From an uncultured Clostridia bacterium (GTDB lineage: Bacteria > Bacillota > Clostridia > Christensenellales > Borkfalkiaceae), in contig CANRHB010000016.1 in assembly GCA_947630325.1 (NCBI GenBank), positions 1 to 37,840 on the forward strand: DNA of 37,840 nt, written 5' to 3'. The notes beneath the pieces were generated by a model that was not told the DNA's origin, ran no database searches, and saw only the letters and a list, made by a program, of their open reading frames with translations. How positions within the stretch are numbered: position 1 is the first letter of the stretch; each line of letters opens with the position of its first letter. The translations under genes and the position numbers were made by a program. Below are positions 6,887 to 15,147 of this stretch, one piece after another.

Positions 6887-7930
6887 TTATCTTGTCTGCA
6901 AAGCCGTGATCGCAACTGCGCAGACGATGTCGTCCGCCTTGCAGCCGCGGGAGAGGTCGTTGAGGGGCTTTGCAAAACCCTGGCAGATGGGACCGATCGC
7001 CTGGAACCCGCCGAGGCGCTCCGCGATCTTGTAGCCGATGTTGCCCGCCTGCAGGTCGGGGAAGATGAACACGTTTGCATGGCCCGCGACTTCACTCCCG
7101 GGCGCTTTGAGCTGGGCGACTTCGGGAACGATCGCCGCGTCGAATTGAAGTTCGCCCTCGATCTTGAGGTCGGGCGCCTTTTCCTTGGCGATCTTCGTCG
7201 CTTCCTGCACGAGGGTCACGAGGTCGTGCTTTGCGCTTCCCATCGTGGAGAAGGAGAGCATGGCGACCTTGGGATCGAGCCCCGCGATCTCCTTTGCGCT
7301 CTTGGCTGTTGCGATGGCGCAATCGGCAAGCCCTTCCGCCGTGTAGGTGGGGTTGAGGCCGCAGTCCGCGAACACGATCTTGCCGTCGGGGACGTACTTA
7401 TTGCCGACCGAGGGGGCGACCATAAGGTTGAAGCTCGAGACGGCGGAGACGCCGGGAGCCGTTTTGATGATCTGAAGGCCGGGGCGAAGGGTGTTCGCCG
7501 TGGAGTGGCACGCGCCCGAGACGAGCCCGTCCACATCGCCGCTCTTGAGCATGAGCGCGCCGAAGAAGGTGGCGTCCTTGGCCTGTTCCTTGGCCTGTTC
7601 CTCCGTCATGCCCTTTGCCTTTCTCAATTCATAGAGAAGATTTGCATATGTTTCGAGTTTGGGCGACGTTGCGGGATCGATGATCTCGATATAGCTGAGG
7701 TCCACGCCCTCGTTGTTCTTTTTGATCTCTTCCTCGTTGCCGAGCAAGACGATGCGGGCGATCTTTTCCTGCGTGCAGATGGAAGCCGCCTCGACGACGC
7801 GCTTATCCTCTCCCTCGCAAAGGACGATCTTTTTGTTGAGTTCCCTCGCCTTGTTCTTGATCTCCTCGACGATCGTGCCGCTCTCGGTGATCTTTCTGCC
7901 GAGTTCCTTGAGCTTGTCCATAAATGCCAT
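6887..7930 (-). CDS. pta: Phosphate acetyltransferase
   Basis: 347 residues, the short single-domain Pta typical of Bacillota. Conserved blocks include KKIVLCEGEDKRVVEAA at the N-terminus, LVSGACHSTANTLRPGLQII, FADCGLNP and the C-terminal region VFIFPDLQAGNIGYKIAERLGG. It converts acetyl-CoA + phosphate to acetyl-phosphate + CoA in the cytosol. Strong GGAGG lies 8 bases before the ATG. Its promoter is at 8007-8035. It is the first gene of pta-ackA-(yceD-rpmF) and divergent from tmcAL. Confidence 0.97.
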   Translation of the reverse strand: MAFMDKLKELGRKITESGTIVEEIKNKARELNKKIVLCEGEDKRVVEAASICTQEKIARIVLLGNEEEIKKNNEGVDLSYIEIIDPATSPKLETYANLLYELRKAKGMTEEQAKEQAKDATFFGALMLKSGDVDGLVSGACHSTANTLRPGLQIIKTAPGVSAVSSFNLMVAPSVGNKYVPDGKIVFADCGLNPTYTAEGLADCAIATAKSAKEIAGLDPKVAMLSFSTMGSAKHDLVTLVQEATKIAKEKAPDLKIEGELQFDAAIVPEVAQLKAPGSEVAGHANVFIFPDLQAGNIGYKIAERLGGFQAIGPICQGFAKPLNDLSRGCKADDIVCAVAITALQTR

Positions 7931-7953
7931 AATAAAAACCTCCGCAAATTTGC

Positions 7954-7982
7954 TTTATTTTTCCCTCCGCTTCGTGTATAAT
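7954..7982 (+). promoter_or_regulatory. Candidate promoter of tmcAL
   Basis: TTTATT, 17 bases, TATAAT (7977-7982). The -10 is perfect and the -35 weak. It would fire rightwards across the pta promoter. Confidence 0.5.
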
Positions 7983-8006
7983 AGCATCGGGAGCCATTTC
8001 CCGACC

Positions 8007-8035
8007 ATTATACACTATTTGGGAAAAATTGTAAA
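8007..8035 (-). promoter_or_regulatory. Promoter of pta-ackA
   Basis: TTTACA (8035-8030), a 17-base spacer and TATAAT (8012-8007) on the minus strand. It would fire leftwards over the candidate tmcAL promoter. Confidence 0.7.
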
Positions 8036-8053
8036 GGACAAGACGGAAAAAAG

Positions 8054-9238
8054 ATGAAATTTTGTGCGGTCATTTGCGAATATAATCCCTTTCACAACGG
8101 GCACAAGTATCAATTCGAACAGATGAGGAAACTGAGCGGGTGCGACAAGATCCTCTGTCTCATGAGCGGCAACTTCACCCAAAGAGGAGAAATTGCCGTG
8201 CTCCACAAAAATATCCGCGCACGTCATGCCGTGGAGTGCGGCGCGGACGTCGTTTTGGAACTGCCCGCCGCCTTCGCCGTCGCCCCCGCCGAAATTTTTG
8301 CAAGCGGCGCGGTGCACATCCTCTCCGCCATCCCCGAGGTGAACGCGCTTGCGTTCGGGTGCGAGAGCGGGACGGAGGAGGACTTTCTCCATGCGGCAAG
8401 GGCGACCCTTTCGGAGGACAAGCAGTTCAAAACGGCGCTCAAAGAGAACATGAAGGACGGCACCTCTTACGTGAAGGCGCGCACGCAGACGGTGCTCTCC
8501 CTCAATTCGGACGTGGACGAGGCACTCCTTACCTCCCCCAACAATATCTTGGGGGTGGAGTACTGCCGCGCGATCCTCTCCTCGGGCGCGAAGATAAGGC
8601 CCCTGCCCATTCCGCGGGTGGGAGGAGGATATGCCGATACCGCCCTCTTCAAGAATTTTTCCTCCGCGACCGCGCTCAGGCAGGCCTTGAAATCGCCCGA
8701 TAAAAAGACGTTGAAACTTTTGAAGAGCAACCTCCCCGCCAACGTTCTGCGCGACCTTACTTCCTACCGGGAACCGCCCTACAAAGAGGCCGCCCTCTCC
8801 GCCCTCCTGCTCAAAGTCCCCGAAGAGGTGATGAAGTGCCCCGACTGCTCGGAGGGACTTGAAAACCGCCTCCGCGGCATGGTGAAGAGCAACCCCTCTT
8901 ACGACGCCGCGCTCGGAAAAGTCGTCTCCAAGCGGTACACTCTCTCCCGCTTGAAGCGTATTCTCGCGCAGAACTTTTTGGGGCTCGAGCGCAAACAGGT
9001 GCGCGATTTTCTCGCCTCTCCCCTCTACTGCAAGGTCCTCGCCGTTTCACGGAAAGAGACGCCCGAGATCTTGGCGGCGCTCAACCGCGGAAACTATCCC
9101 GTTCTCATGCGCAAGAGCGACACGGGGAGCCTCAAAAAGGACGCCCTCGCCTGTTTCGAGACGGACGTTAGGGCGAACGATCTTTACGACATCCTTACCG
9201 GCGTGCACACCAACGAATTCGAGAGCGTGATCGTATAA
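8054..9238 (+). CDS. tmcAL: tRNA(Met) cytidine acetate ligase (TmcAL/YlbM)
   Basis: 394 residues, matching YlbM length. The nucleotidyltransferase-like N-terminus shows EYNPFHNGHKYQ (HxGH-type site) at residues 9-20, MSGNFTQRGE, and SPNNILGVEY further on. The family activates acetate with ATP to acetyl-adenylate and transfers acetyl to C34 of elongator tRNA-Met (ac4C34). The weak Shine-Dalgarno (GGAAAAAAG) is the only one seen. It is divergent from pta, and ylbM is commonly found near yceD-rpmF, so the placement is conventional. A possible link is that both use the acetate/ATP pool. It ends at a strong bidirectional terminator. Confidence 0.93.
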   Translation: MKFCAVICEYNPFHNGHKYQFEQMRKLSGCDKILCLMSGNFTQRGEIAVLHKNIRARHAVECGADVVLELPAAFAVAPAEIFASGAVHILSAIPEVNALAFGCESGTEEDFLHAARATLSEDKQFKTALKENMKDGTSYVKARTQTVLSLNSDVDEALLTSPNNILGVEYCRAILSSGAKIRPLPIPRVGGGYADTALFKNFSSATALRQALKSPDKKTLKLLKSNLPANVLRDLTSYREPPYKEAALSALLLKVPEEVMKCPDCSEGLENRLRGMVKSNPSYDAALGKVVSKRYTLSRLKRILAQNFLGLERKQVRDFLASPLYCKVLAVSRKETPEILAALNRGNYPVLMRKSDTGSLKKDALACFETDVRANDLYDILTGVHTNEFESVIV

Positions 9239-9252
9239 CATTCTCATAACTT

Positions 9253-9284
9253 AAAAAGGCTCCCCCGCAGGGAAGCCTTTTTTG
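9253..9284. terminator. Bidirectional terminator between tmcAL and the GH43 gene
   Basis: AAAAAGGCTCCC / GGGAAGCCTTTTTT stem with a short CCGCA loop region. A-run and T-run on the two sides make it usable from both strands. Confidence 0.85.
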
Positions 9285-9293
9285 TTTCTGATT

Positions 9294-11246
9294 TTACTTC
9301 ACGCCGAGGGTGGAGTAGTTGTTCATGAAGAGCGCCATGCTACGCGCCTTCTGTCCGCGGCTGAGGCAGGTGACCGTGAAGCCCGACTTGTTCTGATCGT
9401 TGAGCCAAGCGGGGCGCACCACGCCGTAATAAGTCTCCTGCAAGCCCGAGATCTTGTCGAGCGCCGTGAAGGAGAGCTTGATATAGCCCTTGCCGTACAT
9501 GACCCAAGTGCCGATCTGTTCGCCGCCGAAACTGATCTTGCCGTCCTCGGTGAGGGTGACGTCTACCGATTGGCTCGCGCTCGTCTGCGCATGAGTGCCG
9601 TTTTCGAGAACGACCATCTGGAACTTGCCGTTCTCGGTGTACTTAAAGAGTTCCTCTTTCGTGACGGTACGGTCGATCTCCTTGCCATAGCGGTTGGGGT
9701 TGATGCAGATGTCGCCGAAGCTGTTCAAATAGTATTGGTGAAGCTGGACCATGAACACGAGATCGCTGTTGGGGTTGTAGGTAGGCGTTCGCGTGATGTA
9801 CGCCGCGATGTTGACGTCGTCGCTCGTCGTGAAGAGGTCGTTGTGGCCGGGGAGCACGATGTTCGGTTCGAATACGCCAGGCGCCTTATACGTCCAGGTG
9901 AAGGAGCCCATGTACTTGTTGCCCGAATTGCTCGTTGCGCCGGGACGTTCGTTATAGATCCCCGCGCCGCCCGTGGAGGTATATCTTCCCCAAGGGCTCT
10001 CGCTTCTGCCGCCCCACATCTGATAGGCCTGTCCGAGACCGTTGTAGGAGTGCATGGAGTAGTAGAACGTCTTGCCCTCTTCAAGCACTTTTCCTGTTTC
10101 GTCGGAGACGGTAACGTTGTCGTGGCGGGCGATGATGGGAGCCTCCATAGCGCCCTGAGAGATCATCGTGCCATAGAAGTCGTGCTTAACTTCCTCGCCC
10201 TGGTTATATTTGGTGTAAATGCCCGTCGCCTCGGTGCGGTACTCTCTGATCGTCTTCCAATCGAGGAACTTCCCGTTCTTATAGACGCCGTCCTTTCTCA
10301 GACCCGTTGCGGGGTTGAGCTCGAGCATCCAGTTGCCCGTGCCGAAGGAGCCGTATGCCATATACATGTTGCCGTCGGGATCGTAGATGATCTGCGGGTC
10401 GATGGAGTTGACGTCGATGTCGCCGCCCACCCTCGGAATGCAGGACTGCATCAGAACGCCCACATAGCGGAAGGACTCGGCTTTGAGAGAATCGGACTTG
10501 AAGAGCACGATGCAGGCCTTGGAATATTCGACGCCGTCTTCGAGCTTGACATATCCGTTCGACACACAGCAGGTGTACAGCCAATAGCCGCCGCCCGATG
10601 CGGGCACGATGTCGGGAGCCCACCACTGGATGAACCCGTTGTTCTCGCCGCCGATCCATGTCGCAATATCGGTCATCGCGGTGCTTGTAGATGTGCTCTT
10701 CCCCATGTAATCCCAATGGATGAGGTCGGTCGATCTTCTGATCTCGTTCCCGACTGCCCAACCGGTGGAGAAGATGTAGTAAGCGGGCTTGCCGTCCTCT
10801 ATTACTTCGATGAGGGAGGGATCGTGGGTGCCGCCGAGCATTTTTCCGTCCTGCGTGTAGTCGCTTGAAGTTCCCGAATACTGGTTGCCGGGATCGGTAG
10901 TGTAGGCGGGCACGACTTCGACGCGCACGGTGTCGTCGCCCTTCATCGTAAACACTGCGGTACCCGCGCTCTTGGCGGTGACCACGTTATTCTCATAGGA
11001 GACGACCGTCCCCGCCGTGACTTCCTTGCCGTCCAAGCCGTATTCCTTAACGGAGGTAGCGTTCTTTACCTCGCAGGTGGTGTCCTCTGTGGCGATGGAA
11101 ATGCCGTCGTCGGGCAAATTGTCATAGCAGATGCGCGTCGCCTCGGGAAGCTGTTCATAGTCTCCCTTTTCGCCGCAACCGGCAAATGCCGCAAGCGCCA
11201 TCACGGAGCCGAGCGCAAGCGCTAAAATGCCTTGTGTCTTTCTCAT
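9294..11246 (-). CDS. GH43-type glycoside hydrolase lipoprotein (arabinanase-like)
   Basis: 650 residues from ATG at 11246, with GGGGGA upstream; an extra 13 codons in frame lie before the ribosome binding site and are rejected. A lipoprotein signal peptide ends LAAFAGC (C24), so it should be anchored outside the membrane. Residues about 70-112 look like a small Ig-like (Big_2-style) domain. The five-blade catalytic domain then shows the three acidic residues expected for GH43: D142 in THDPS, D283 in SIDPQ and E368 in MEAPI. The C-terminal ~130 residues resemble the beta-rich tail of some endo-arabinanases. Predicted role: cutting arabinan or related pentose glycans at the cell surface; substrate is not provable from sequence alone. 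It is monocistronic, with its own promoter and two upstream direct repeats. No sugar transporter is adjacent. Confidence 0.85.
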   Translation of the reverse strand: MRKTQGILALALGSVMALAAFAGCGEKGDYEQLPEATRICYDNLPDDGISIATEDTTCEVKNATSVKEYGLDGKEVTAGTVVSYENNVVTAKSAGTAVFTMKGDDTVRVEVVPAYTTDPGNQYSGTSSDYTQDGKMLGGTHDPSLIEVIEDGKPAYYIFSTGWAVGNEIRRSTDLIHWDYMGKSTSTSTAMTDIATWIGGENNGFIQWWAPDIVPASGGGYWLYTCCVSNGYVKLEDGVEYSKACIVLFKSDSLKAESFRYVGVLMQSCIPRVGGDIDVNSIDPQIIYDPDGNMYMAYGSFGTGNWMLELNPATGLRKDGVYKNGKFLDWKTIREYRTEATGIYTKYNQGEEVKHDFYGTMISQGAMEAPIIARHDNVTVSDETGKVLEEGKTFYYSMHSYNGLGQAYQMWGGRSESPWGRYTSTGGAGIYNERPGATSNSGNKYMGSFTWTYKAPGVFEPNIVLPGHNDLFTTSDDVNIAAYITRTPTYNPNSDLVFMVQLHQYYLNSFGDICINPNRYGKEIDRTVTKEELFKYTENGKFQMVVLENGTHAQTSASQSVDVTLTEDGKISFGGEQIGTWVMYGKGYIKLSFTALDKISGLQETYYGVVRPAWLNDQNKSGFTVTCLSRGQKARSMALFMNNYSTLGVK

Positions 11247-11275
11247 TTTCTTTCCCCCTAAAATGGATTTGTTAC

Positions 11276-11304
11276 ATTTTACCATATTTCGTGCGTGTTT
11301 GCAA
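11276..11304 (-). promoter_or_regulatory. Promoter of the GH43 gene
   Basis: TTGCAA (11304-11299), 17 bases, TAAAAT (11281-11276), with TG one base before the -10 (extended -10). Confidence 0.65.
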
Positions 11305-11345
11305 GTGCTATCCCGAAATTCTTTTTATTTTTTTCCTCTTTGGAT

Positions 11346-11381
11346 ATTCTCCGTCTTTCAACGAGAAAATTCTCCGTCTTT
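11346..11381. promoter_or_regulatory. Direct repeats upstream of the GH43 promoter
   Basis: ATTCTCCGTCTTT occurs twice, at 11346-11358 and 11369-11381, 23 bases apart (about two helical turns). They lie some 40-80 bases upstream of the -35 box, where an activator would bind. Bound protein unknown. Nothing else was recognised in the remaining bases up to 11504. Confidence 0.45.
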
Positions 11382-11504
11382 TAATCGTTTTTTCACCCAA
11401 TTTACACGTTGGGGTGTTATAGTGAAACCGTTCCAAAAGAAAGGAGCGGCAATACCCACAAATTCAATTCTCCTATACTCCACAATTTTTTCATATTCTC
11501 TCAC

Positions 11505-11536
11505 AAGAACCCCTTGGCCGAAGCCGAGGGGTTCTT
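11505..11536. terminator. Hairpin 3' of the FAD oxidoreductase gene
   Basis: AAGAACCCCT...AGGGGTTCTT stem with a GGCCGAAGCC inner part. No long U-tract follows on either strand, so termination efficiency is uncertain. Confidence 0.5.
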
Positions 11537-11540
11537 GCGT

Positions 11541-13052
11541 TCAAAGATATTTGGAGAATATTTTTTCGGCGACGCGGAGGCCGTCCGCCGCCGAAGAGGT
11601 GATCCCTCCCGCATAGCCGCACCCCTCCCCGCAGGGGTAGACGCCGCACCTTCCGACCGCCTGCAGATCCTCGCCGCGCACGATGCGCACGGGAGAACTT
11701 GTCCGGGATTCCACCCCCGTCAAGAGGGCGTCGGGAGAGGCAAACCCGTGAAGTTTTGCGTCCATGTCGGGGAGCGCGCTCCGCATGGTATTCACGATGA
11801 CCGCGGGAAGATACGCGTCCGCTTCGGCAAACGCCGTGCCGCGGGAGTATGTGGGAAGCACCTCGCCGAAACGTTTGCTCTCCCTCCCCGCGAGGAAGTC
11901 TTCCACGCGTTGCACGGGAGAAAGGAACCGCCCTCCGCCCGCAAGGTACGCCGCCCGCTCTAGCTTTCTTTGGTATTCAACCCCCGCGAGAGGGTGTTCC
12001 CCGCCGAAGTCCTCCCGCTTCACCTGCACGACGAGGGCGGAATTTGCGTTCCTCCCCTCCCGCGCGAAGTTGCTCATGCCGTTGGTGACGACGCCTCCCT
12101 CCTCCGAAGCCGAGGGAATGACCACCCCGCCCGGACACATGCAAAAGGTGAACGCCGCGCGCTCTCCCGCATGGGAGACGAGTTTATAATCCGCGGGCGG
12201 GAGCAGGCCGAATTGCGAACTGTATTGACTTTTCCCGATGTTCTCCTGCAGATGTTCGATGCGCATTCCCACCGCAAATTCCTTCTGTTCCATCAAAAAC
12301 CCGCGGGAAAGGAGCATTTCGAAGGTGTCGCGCGCGCTGTGTCCCACGGCGAGAACGAGTTCATCCGCCTCCCGCCAACCGCCGCCGATTTTCACCGAAT
12401 CAAGCGCACCGTCTCGGAATTTTACGTCCTCCAACAGGGTGGAATACATGATCTCCGCTCCGTTTTCGAGGAGAAATTTCCGCATATTCGCAACGACCGT
12501 TTTGAGTTTATCGCTCCCGATGTGCGGCTTTGCCGAATAGCCGATCTCCTCGGGCGCGCCGAATTCGAGAAAGGTCTCGATGACTTCGCGGTTGAAGGGG
12601 GTGTTCGTCTGCGTGTTGAGTTTTCCGTCCGAAAAGGTCCCCGCGCCGCCCTCGCCGAACTGCACGTTGCTGTTTACATCGAGGATGCCCGTCCGGAAGA
12701 AAGTTTCCGCGTCCCGTGCGCGTTCTTCGACGGGTTTCCCCCGCTCGACGACGAGGGGCGCGATCCCGTGCTTTATGAGCCGCACCGCGCAAAACAGCCC
12801 CGCGGGTCCCGCGCCCGCGATGACGACTTGGGGCATTTTTTTGCCGATTTGCGCATACGTATGTTGTTTTTCGGCGGGAACGCGGGAATCGCACTCCACC
12901 GTATACACCCAGCGGATGTCCGATTTTTTGCGGGCGTCGAGAGACTTTTTCAAAATTTTGAAGTAACGGAGCGGCCCGCGGAATTTCCGTTTGCAGAGAT
13001 TTTTGAGGTCCTCCTCCGTCCCCTCGGGCGGGAGGGTGAGTTGCAGTTTCAT
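11541..13052 (-). CDS. FAD-dependent dehydrogenase of the COG2509 type
   Basis: 503 residues from ATG at 13052. The N-terminal ~85 residues are a small domain (MKLQLTLPPEG..., RWVYTVECDSRV) typical of this family. A Rossmann FAD site PQVVIAGAGPAGLFCAVRL follows, with ERGKPVEER nearby. Family blocks NVQFGEGGAGTFSDGKLNT, CMCPGGVV and the C-terminal FAD contact GEGCGYAGGITSSAADG are present. Its substrate is not known for the family. The ATG overlaps the stop of the upstream BaiN/YhiN-like gene (ATGA), so the two are translationally coupled and probably act in related redox steps. The upstream in-frame extension of 22 codons falls inside that gene and is not used. Confidence 0.88.
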   Translation of the reverse strand: MKLQLTLPPEGTEEDLKNLCKRKFRGPLRYFKILKKSLDARKKSDIRWVYTVECDSRVPAEKQHTYAQIGKKMPQVVIAGAGPAGLFCAVRLIKHGIAPLVVERGKPVEERARDAETFFRTGILDVNSNVQFGEGGAGTFSDGKLNTQTNTPFNREVIETFLEFGAPEEIGYSAKPHIGSDKLKTVVANMRKFLLENGAEIMYSTLLEDVKFRDGALDSVKIGGGWREADELVLAVGHSARDTFEMLLSRGFLMEQKEFAVGMRIEHLQENIGKSQYSSQFGLLPPADYKLVSHAGERAAFTFCMCPGGVVIPSASEEGGVVTNGMSNFAREGRNANSALVVQVKREDFGGEHPLAGVEYQRKLERAAYLAGGGRFLSPVQRVEDFLAGRESKRFGEVLPTYSRGTAFAEADAYLPAVIVNTMRSALPDMDAKLHGFASPDALLTGVESRTSSPVRIVRGEDLQAVGRCGVYPCGEGCGYAGGITSSAADGLRVAEKIFSKYL

Positions 13053-14182
13053 TGAAGCGCCCCCTCCGCGGCGATGTGCGCCGAAGTAAACGCCCATTGC
13101 AGGTTGTACCCGCCGCACTCCCCGTCCACGTTGAGCATTTCGCCCGCGAAGAAGAGCCCGCTTTGTTTGAGGCTCTGCAAATTTTCGTCCGTCTCCCCGA
13201 GCGGGATCCCTCCCCTCGTCGCCTGCGCGTATTGAAAGCCGAGCGTCCCCGTCACTTCGAGCGGGAAGGCTTTGAGCAGGCGCACGAGGTCCTCCTCGTC
13301 CTTCGCGCGCGAAAACAGGGCGCGCCCCAGCCCGTTATTGACGACGCAGAGCAACTTTTCCACACCCGTATGACGTTTTAACGCCTCTTTGAGCTTGTTT
13401 TCCTCCACGTCGGGCAGGAAGTCGATGAGGAGCAGGTCGCCCTTCATCGCATAGGAGGAGGCGCGGAACACGGCGTCGCCCGAGACGCCGCTCTCGGTAA
13501 AGAGCACGTCTCCGCGCACCGAAAATTGTTCCTCTCCCTGCCTCAGAACGCGGAGCCCGCCGTCCACACGGATGCCTTTGAGCCCCTTCACCCGCGCGGG
13601 ATCGCACCGAAGTTGCACGAGCACGGGGGAGCAGGGCAAGACGGTGTGTCCGAACCCCTCCGCAAGCGCAAATGCCGAACCGTCCGTCCCGAAATTGGGC
13701 GCGGCCTTCCCTCCCGCGGCAAGAAGAACTCTGTCCGCGCCGAAGGTCTGCCCCCCGCTCAGAAGCCGAAACCGCCCGTCATGCCATAGCTTTGTGACTT
13801 GCGCATTGAATTTTACCTCTATGCCGAGGCGGGCGATCTCTCCGCGCAAGAGGTCGGTGACAGCGGAGGCCTGTCTGCTTGCGGGGTATACTCTCCCGCG
13901 GGCGTCGGGCAGAAAAATTCCCCCGATCTCCTCCAAAAACCGCACCGTATCGCAATTTGAAAAACGAGAAAGCGCGCGGGCGACCTTTTCCCGATCGTCC
14001 GAAAAATAGTGTTCGGGGCCCATGTGCACGTTGGTGACGTTCCCCTGTCCGTTTCCGCTTGCGGAGAGCTTTCTGCCCAGCCGTTCCCCCCGCTCGAAGA
14101 GGGTAACGCGGCACCCCTTCCGCGCAAGAAGGATGGAGGCGGTCATGCCCGCGGTCCCCCCGCCGATCACTGCTATATCCAT
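13049..14182 (-). CDS. HI0933/YhiN (BaiN-like) family flavoprotein
   Basis: 377 residues. Begins MDIAVIGGGTAGMTASILLARKG, a dinucleotide-binding FAD motif right at the N-terminus. SGNGQGNVTN, FNAQVTKL, LAAGGKAAPNFGTDGS, GLKGIRV, ESGVSGDAVF and the C-terminal GEMLNVDGECGGYNLQWAF are hallmark blocks of the HI0933 family. Members include the bile-acid flavoprotein BaiN, but most have no known substrate. The frame stays open far upstream, but that part opposes the divergent DUF1508 gene, so the ATG at 14182 is chosen. The -10 box ends only 6 bases before this ATG and no Shine-Dalgarno exists, which predicts a leaderless mRNA. It overlaps the next FAD gene by 4 bases. Confidence 0.9.
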   Translation of the reverse strand: MDIAVIGGGTAGMTASILLARKGCRVTLFERGERLGRKLSASGNGQGNVTNVHMGPEHYFSDDREKVARALSRFSNCDTVRFLEEIGGIFLPDARGRVYPASRQASAVTDLLRGEIARLGIEVKFNAQVTKLWHDGRFRLLSGGQTFGADRVLLAAGGKAAPNFGTDGSAFALAEGFGHTVLPCSPVLVQLRCDPARVKGLKGIRVDGGLRVLRQGEEQFSVRGDVLFTESGVSGDAVFRASSYAMKGDLLLIDFLPDVEENKLKEALKRHTGVEKLLCVVNNGLGRALFSRAKDEEDLVRLLKAFPLEVTGTLGFQYAQATRGGIPLGETDENLQSLKQSGLFFAGEMLNVDGECGGYNLQWAFTSAHIAAEGALQ

Positions 14183-14188
14183 GTTTTT

Positions 14189-14217
14189 ATGATAGCGCAA
14201 ACAAAAAAATTTGTCAA
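14189..14217 (-). promoter_or_regulatory. Promoter of the HI0933-type gene (leaderless)
   Basis: TTGACA (14217-14212), 17 bases, TATCAT (14194-14189). The predicted start point falls on or next to the A of the ATG at 14182. The -35 lies 4 bases from the -35 of the opposite promoter. Confidence 0.7.
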
Positions 14218-14221
14218 TGAA

Positions 14222-14250
14222 TTGACAGGAAACAAATGATGTGTTATAAT
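14222..14250 (+). promoter_or_regulatory. Promoter of the DUF1508 gene
   Basis: TTGACA (14222-14227), 17 bases, TATAAT (14245-14250): a perfect consensus promoter. The two opposed -35 boxes form TGTCAATGAATTGACA (14212-14227). Confidence 0.85.
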
Positions 14251-14278
14251 GCGGGTAACAAACAAAGGAGTGAAAAAA

Positions 14279-15076
14279 ATGGACACTTTCATCGCATATA
14301 TCCAAGATCATGTCGCTTTGACGGTCGTGCTTGCGGTGATCCTCGTGCTGATCGTCGCCCTCGTCGTTCTGCTTGCGGTGGAGATCGCCCGCGGCAAAAA
14401 GCGCAAGGGAGAAGAAACCGCTGAAAAAGAGACGCCTATCGAAAGCGAAGCGCCTGCCGAAGAACCGATACAGGAGCCGACCGAAGAACAGACCGAAGAG
14501 CCCGAGGAAGAGCCGGAGGAGCGCTCCGAAGAGACTTCGGAGGAACCGCCCGCAGAGCCCGCTCCCCAAAAGACGGACGAAACGCCGGGCTTTGTGTTCG
14601 TACCCGTAAAAAAGAGCCGCCCCGCACCCGAGGCGACGGAGGAGGAACAAATGAAACAGGAGAAAAAGGCAAAGCCCGCGGCGGCGCCCGTTGCGGCAAA
14701 GAAAAAACCCGCCAAAAAGGAGACGGTCGGCAAATGGGTCCTCTATGAGGAGGAACGGGGCGGTTACGGCTTCAAACTCGTCGCCTCCAACGGGGAAGTG
14801 ATGATAAAGAGCAGTTCCCCCTATGCGAGCCTTTCGAGCGCAAAATCGGGCGTGAAAACCTATCAGGACAACATCGCGGCAGGACGGCTCGAAGTTGTGG
14901 AGACGAAAAAGGGCAACTTCTTCGTGCAGGTGAACAACGCAAGCAAGCGTCTGCTTGCAACGAGCGCGGACTACAAGACCCGTTCTTCCTGCGAGAGCGC
15001 GATGGAGTCCATCAAGCGTTGGGCGGCGACCACAATTATCGTGGTGGAAAACCCCGACGAGGACGACAAAAAGTAA
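14279..15076 (+). CDS. Membrane-anchored protein with two C-terminal DUF1508 (YegP-like) repeats
   Basis: 265 residues from the ATG preceded by AAAGGAG with an 8-base spacer; an earlier in-frame ATG lies over the -10 box and is rejected. One N-terminal transmembrane helix (about residues 12-36, hydrophobic LTVVLAVILVLIVALVVLL) is followed by a basic stop (RGKKRKG). A long low-complexity stretch rich in Glu and Pro (about 40-100), then Lys/Ala (about 120-150), acts as a stalk. The C-terminus holds two DUF1508 units: GKWVLYEEERGGYGFKLVAS... and a second, GNFFVQVNNASKRLLATS.... DUF1508 is a small beta-rich domain of unknown function, usually found alone as YegP. Its perfect promoter suggests high expression. 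Function unknown. Confidence 0.85.
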   Translation: MDTFIAYIQDHVALTVVLAVILVLIVALVVLLAVEIARGKKRKGEETAEKETPIESEAPAEEPIQEPTEEQTEEPEEEPEERSEETSEEPPAEPAPQKTDETPGFVFVPVKKSRPAPEATEEEQMKQEKKAKPAAAPVAAKKKPAKKETVGKWVLYEEERGGYGFKLVASNGEVMIKSSSPYASLSSAKSGVKTYQDNIAAGRLEVVETKKGNFFVQVNNASKRLLATSADYKTRSSCESAMESIKRWAATTIIVVENPDEDDKK

Positions 15077-15097
15077 CAAAACCCCATACCCATCAAA

Positions 15098-15122
15098 AAA
15101 CGGAGCAACGCTCCGTTTTTTT
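15098..15122. terminator. Bidirectional terminator between the DUF1508 gene and the unknown membrane gene
   Basis: CGGAGC-AAC-GCTCCG stem flanked by an A-run and TTTTTTT. Confidence 0.85.
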
Positions 15123-15147
15123 GTTGCCTGTATATCGAAAAGAAGCC

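Noticed and set aside
11305..11500. Riboswitch, T-box or small RNA in the gap upstream of the GH43 gene
   Set aside because: No conserved core or strong structure could be recognised; only the direct repeats and the 3' hairpin of the next gene stand out.
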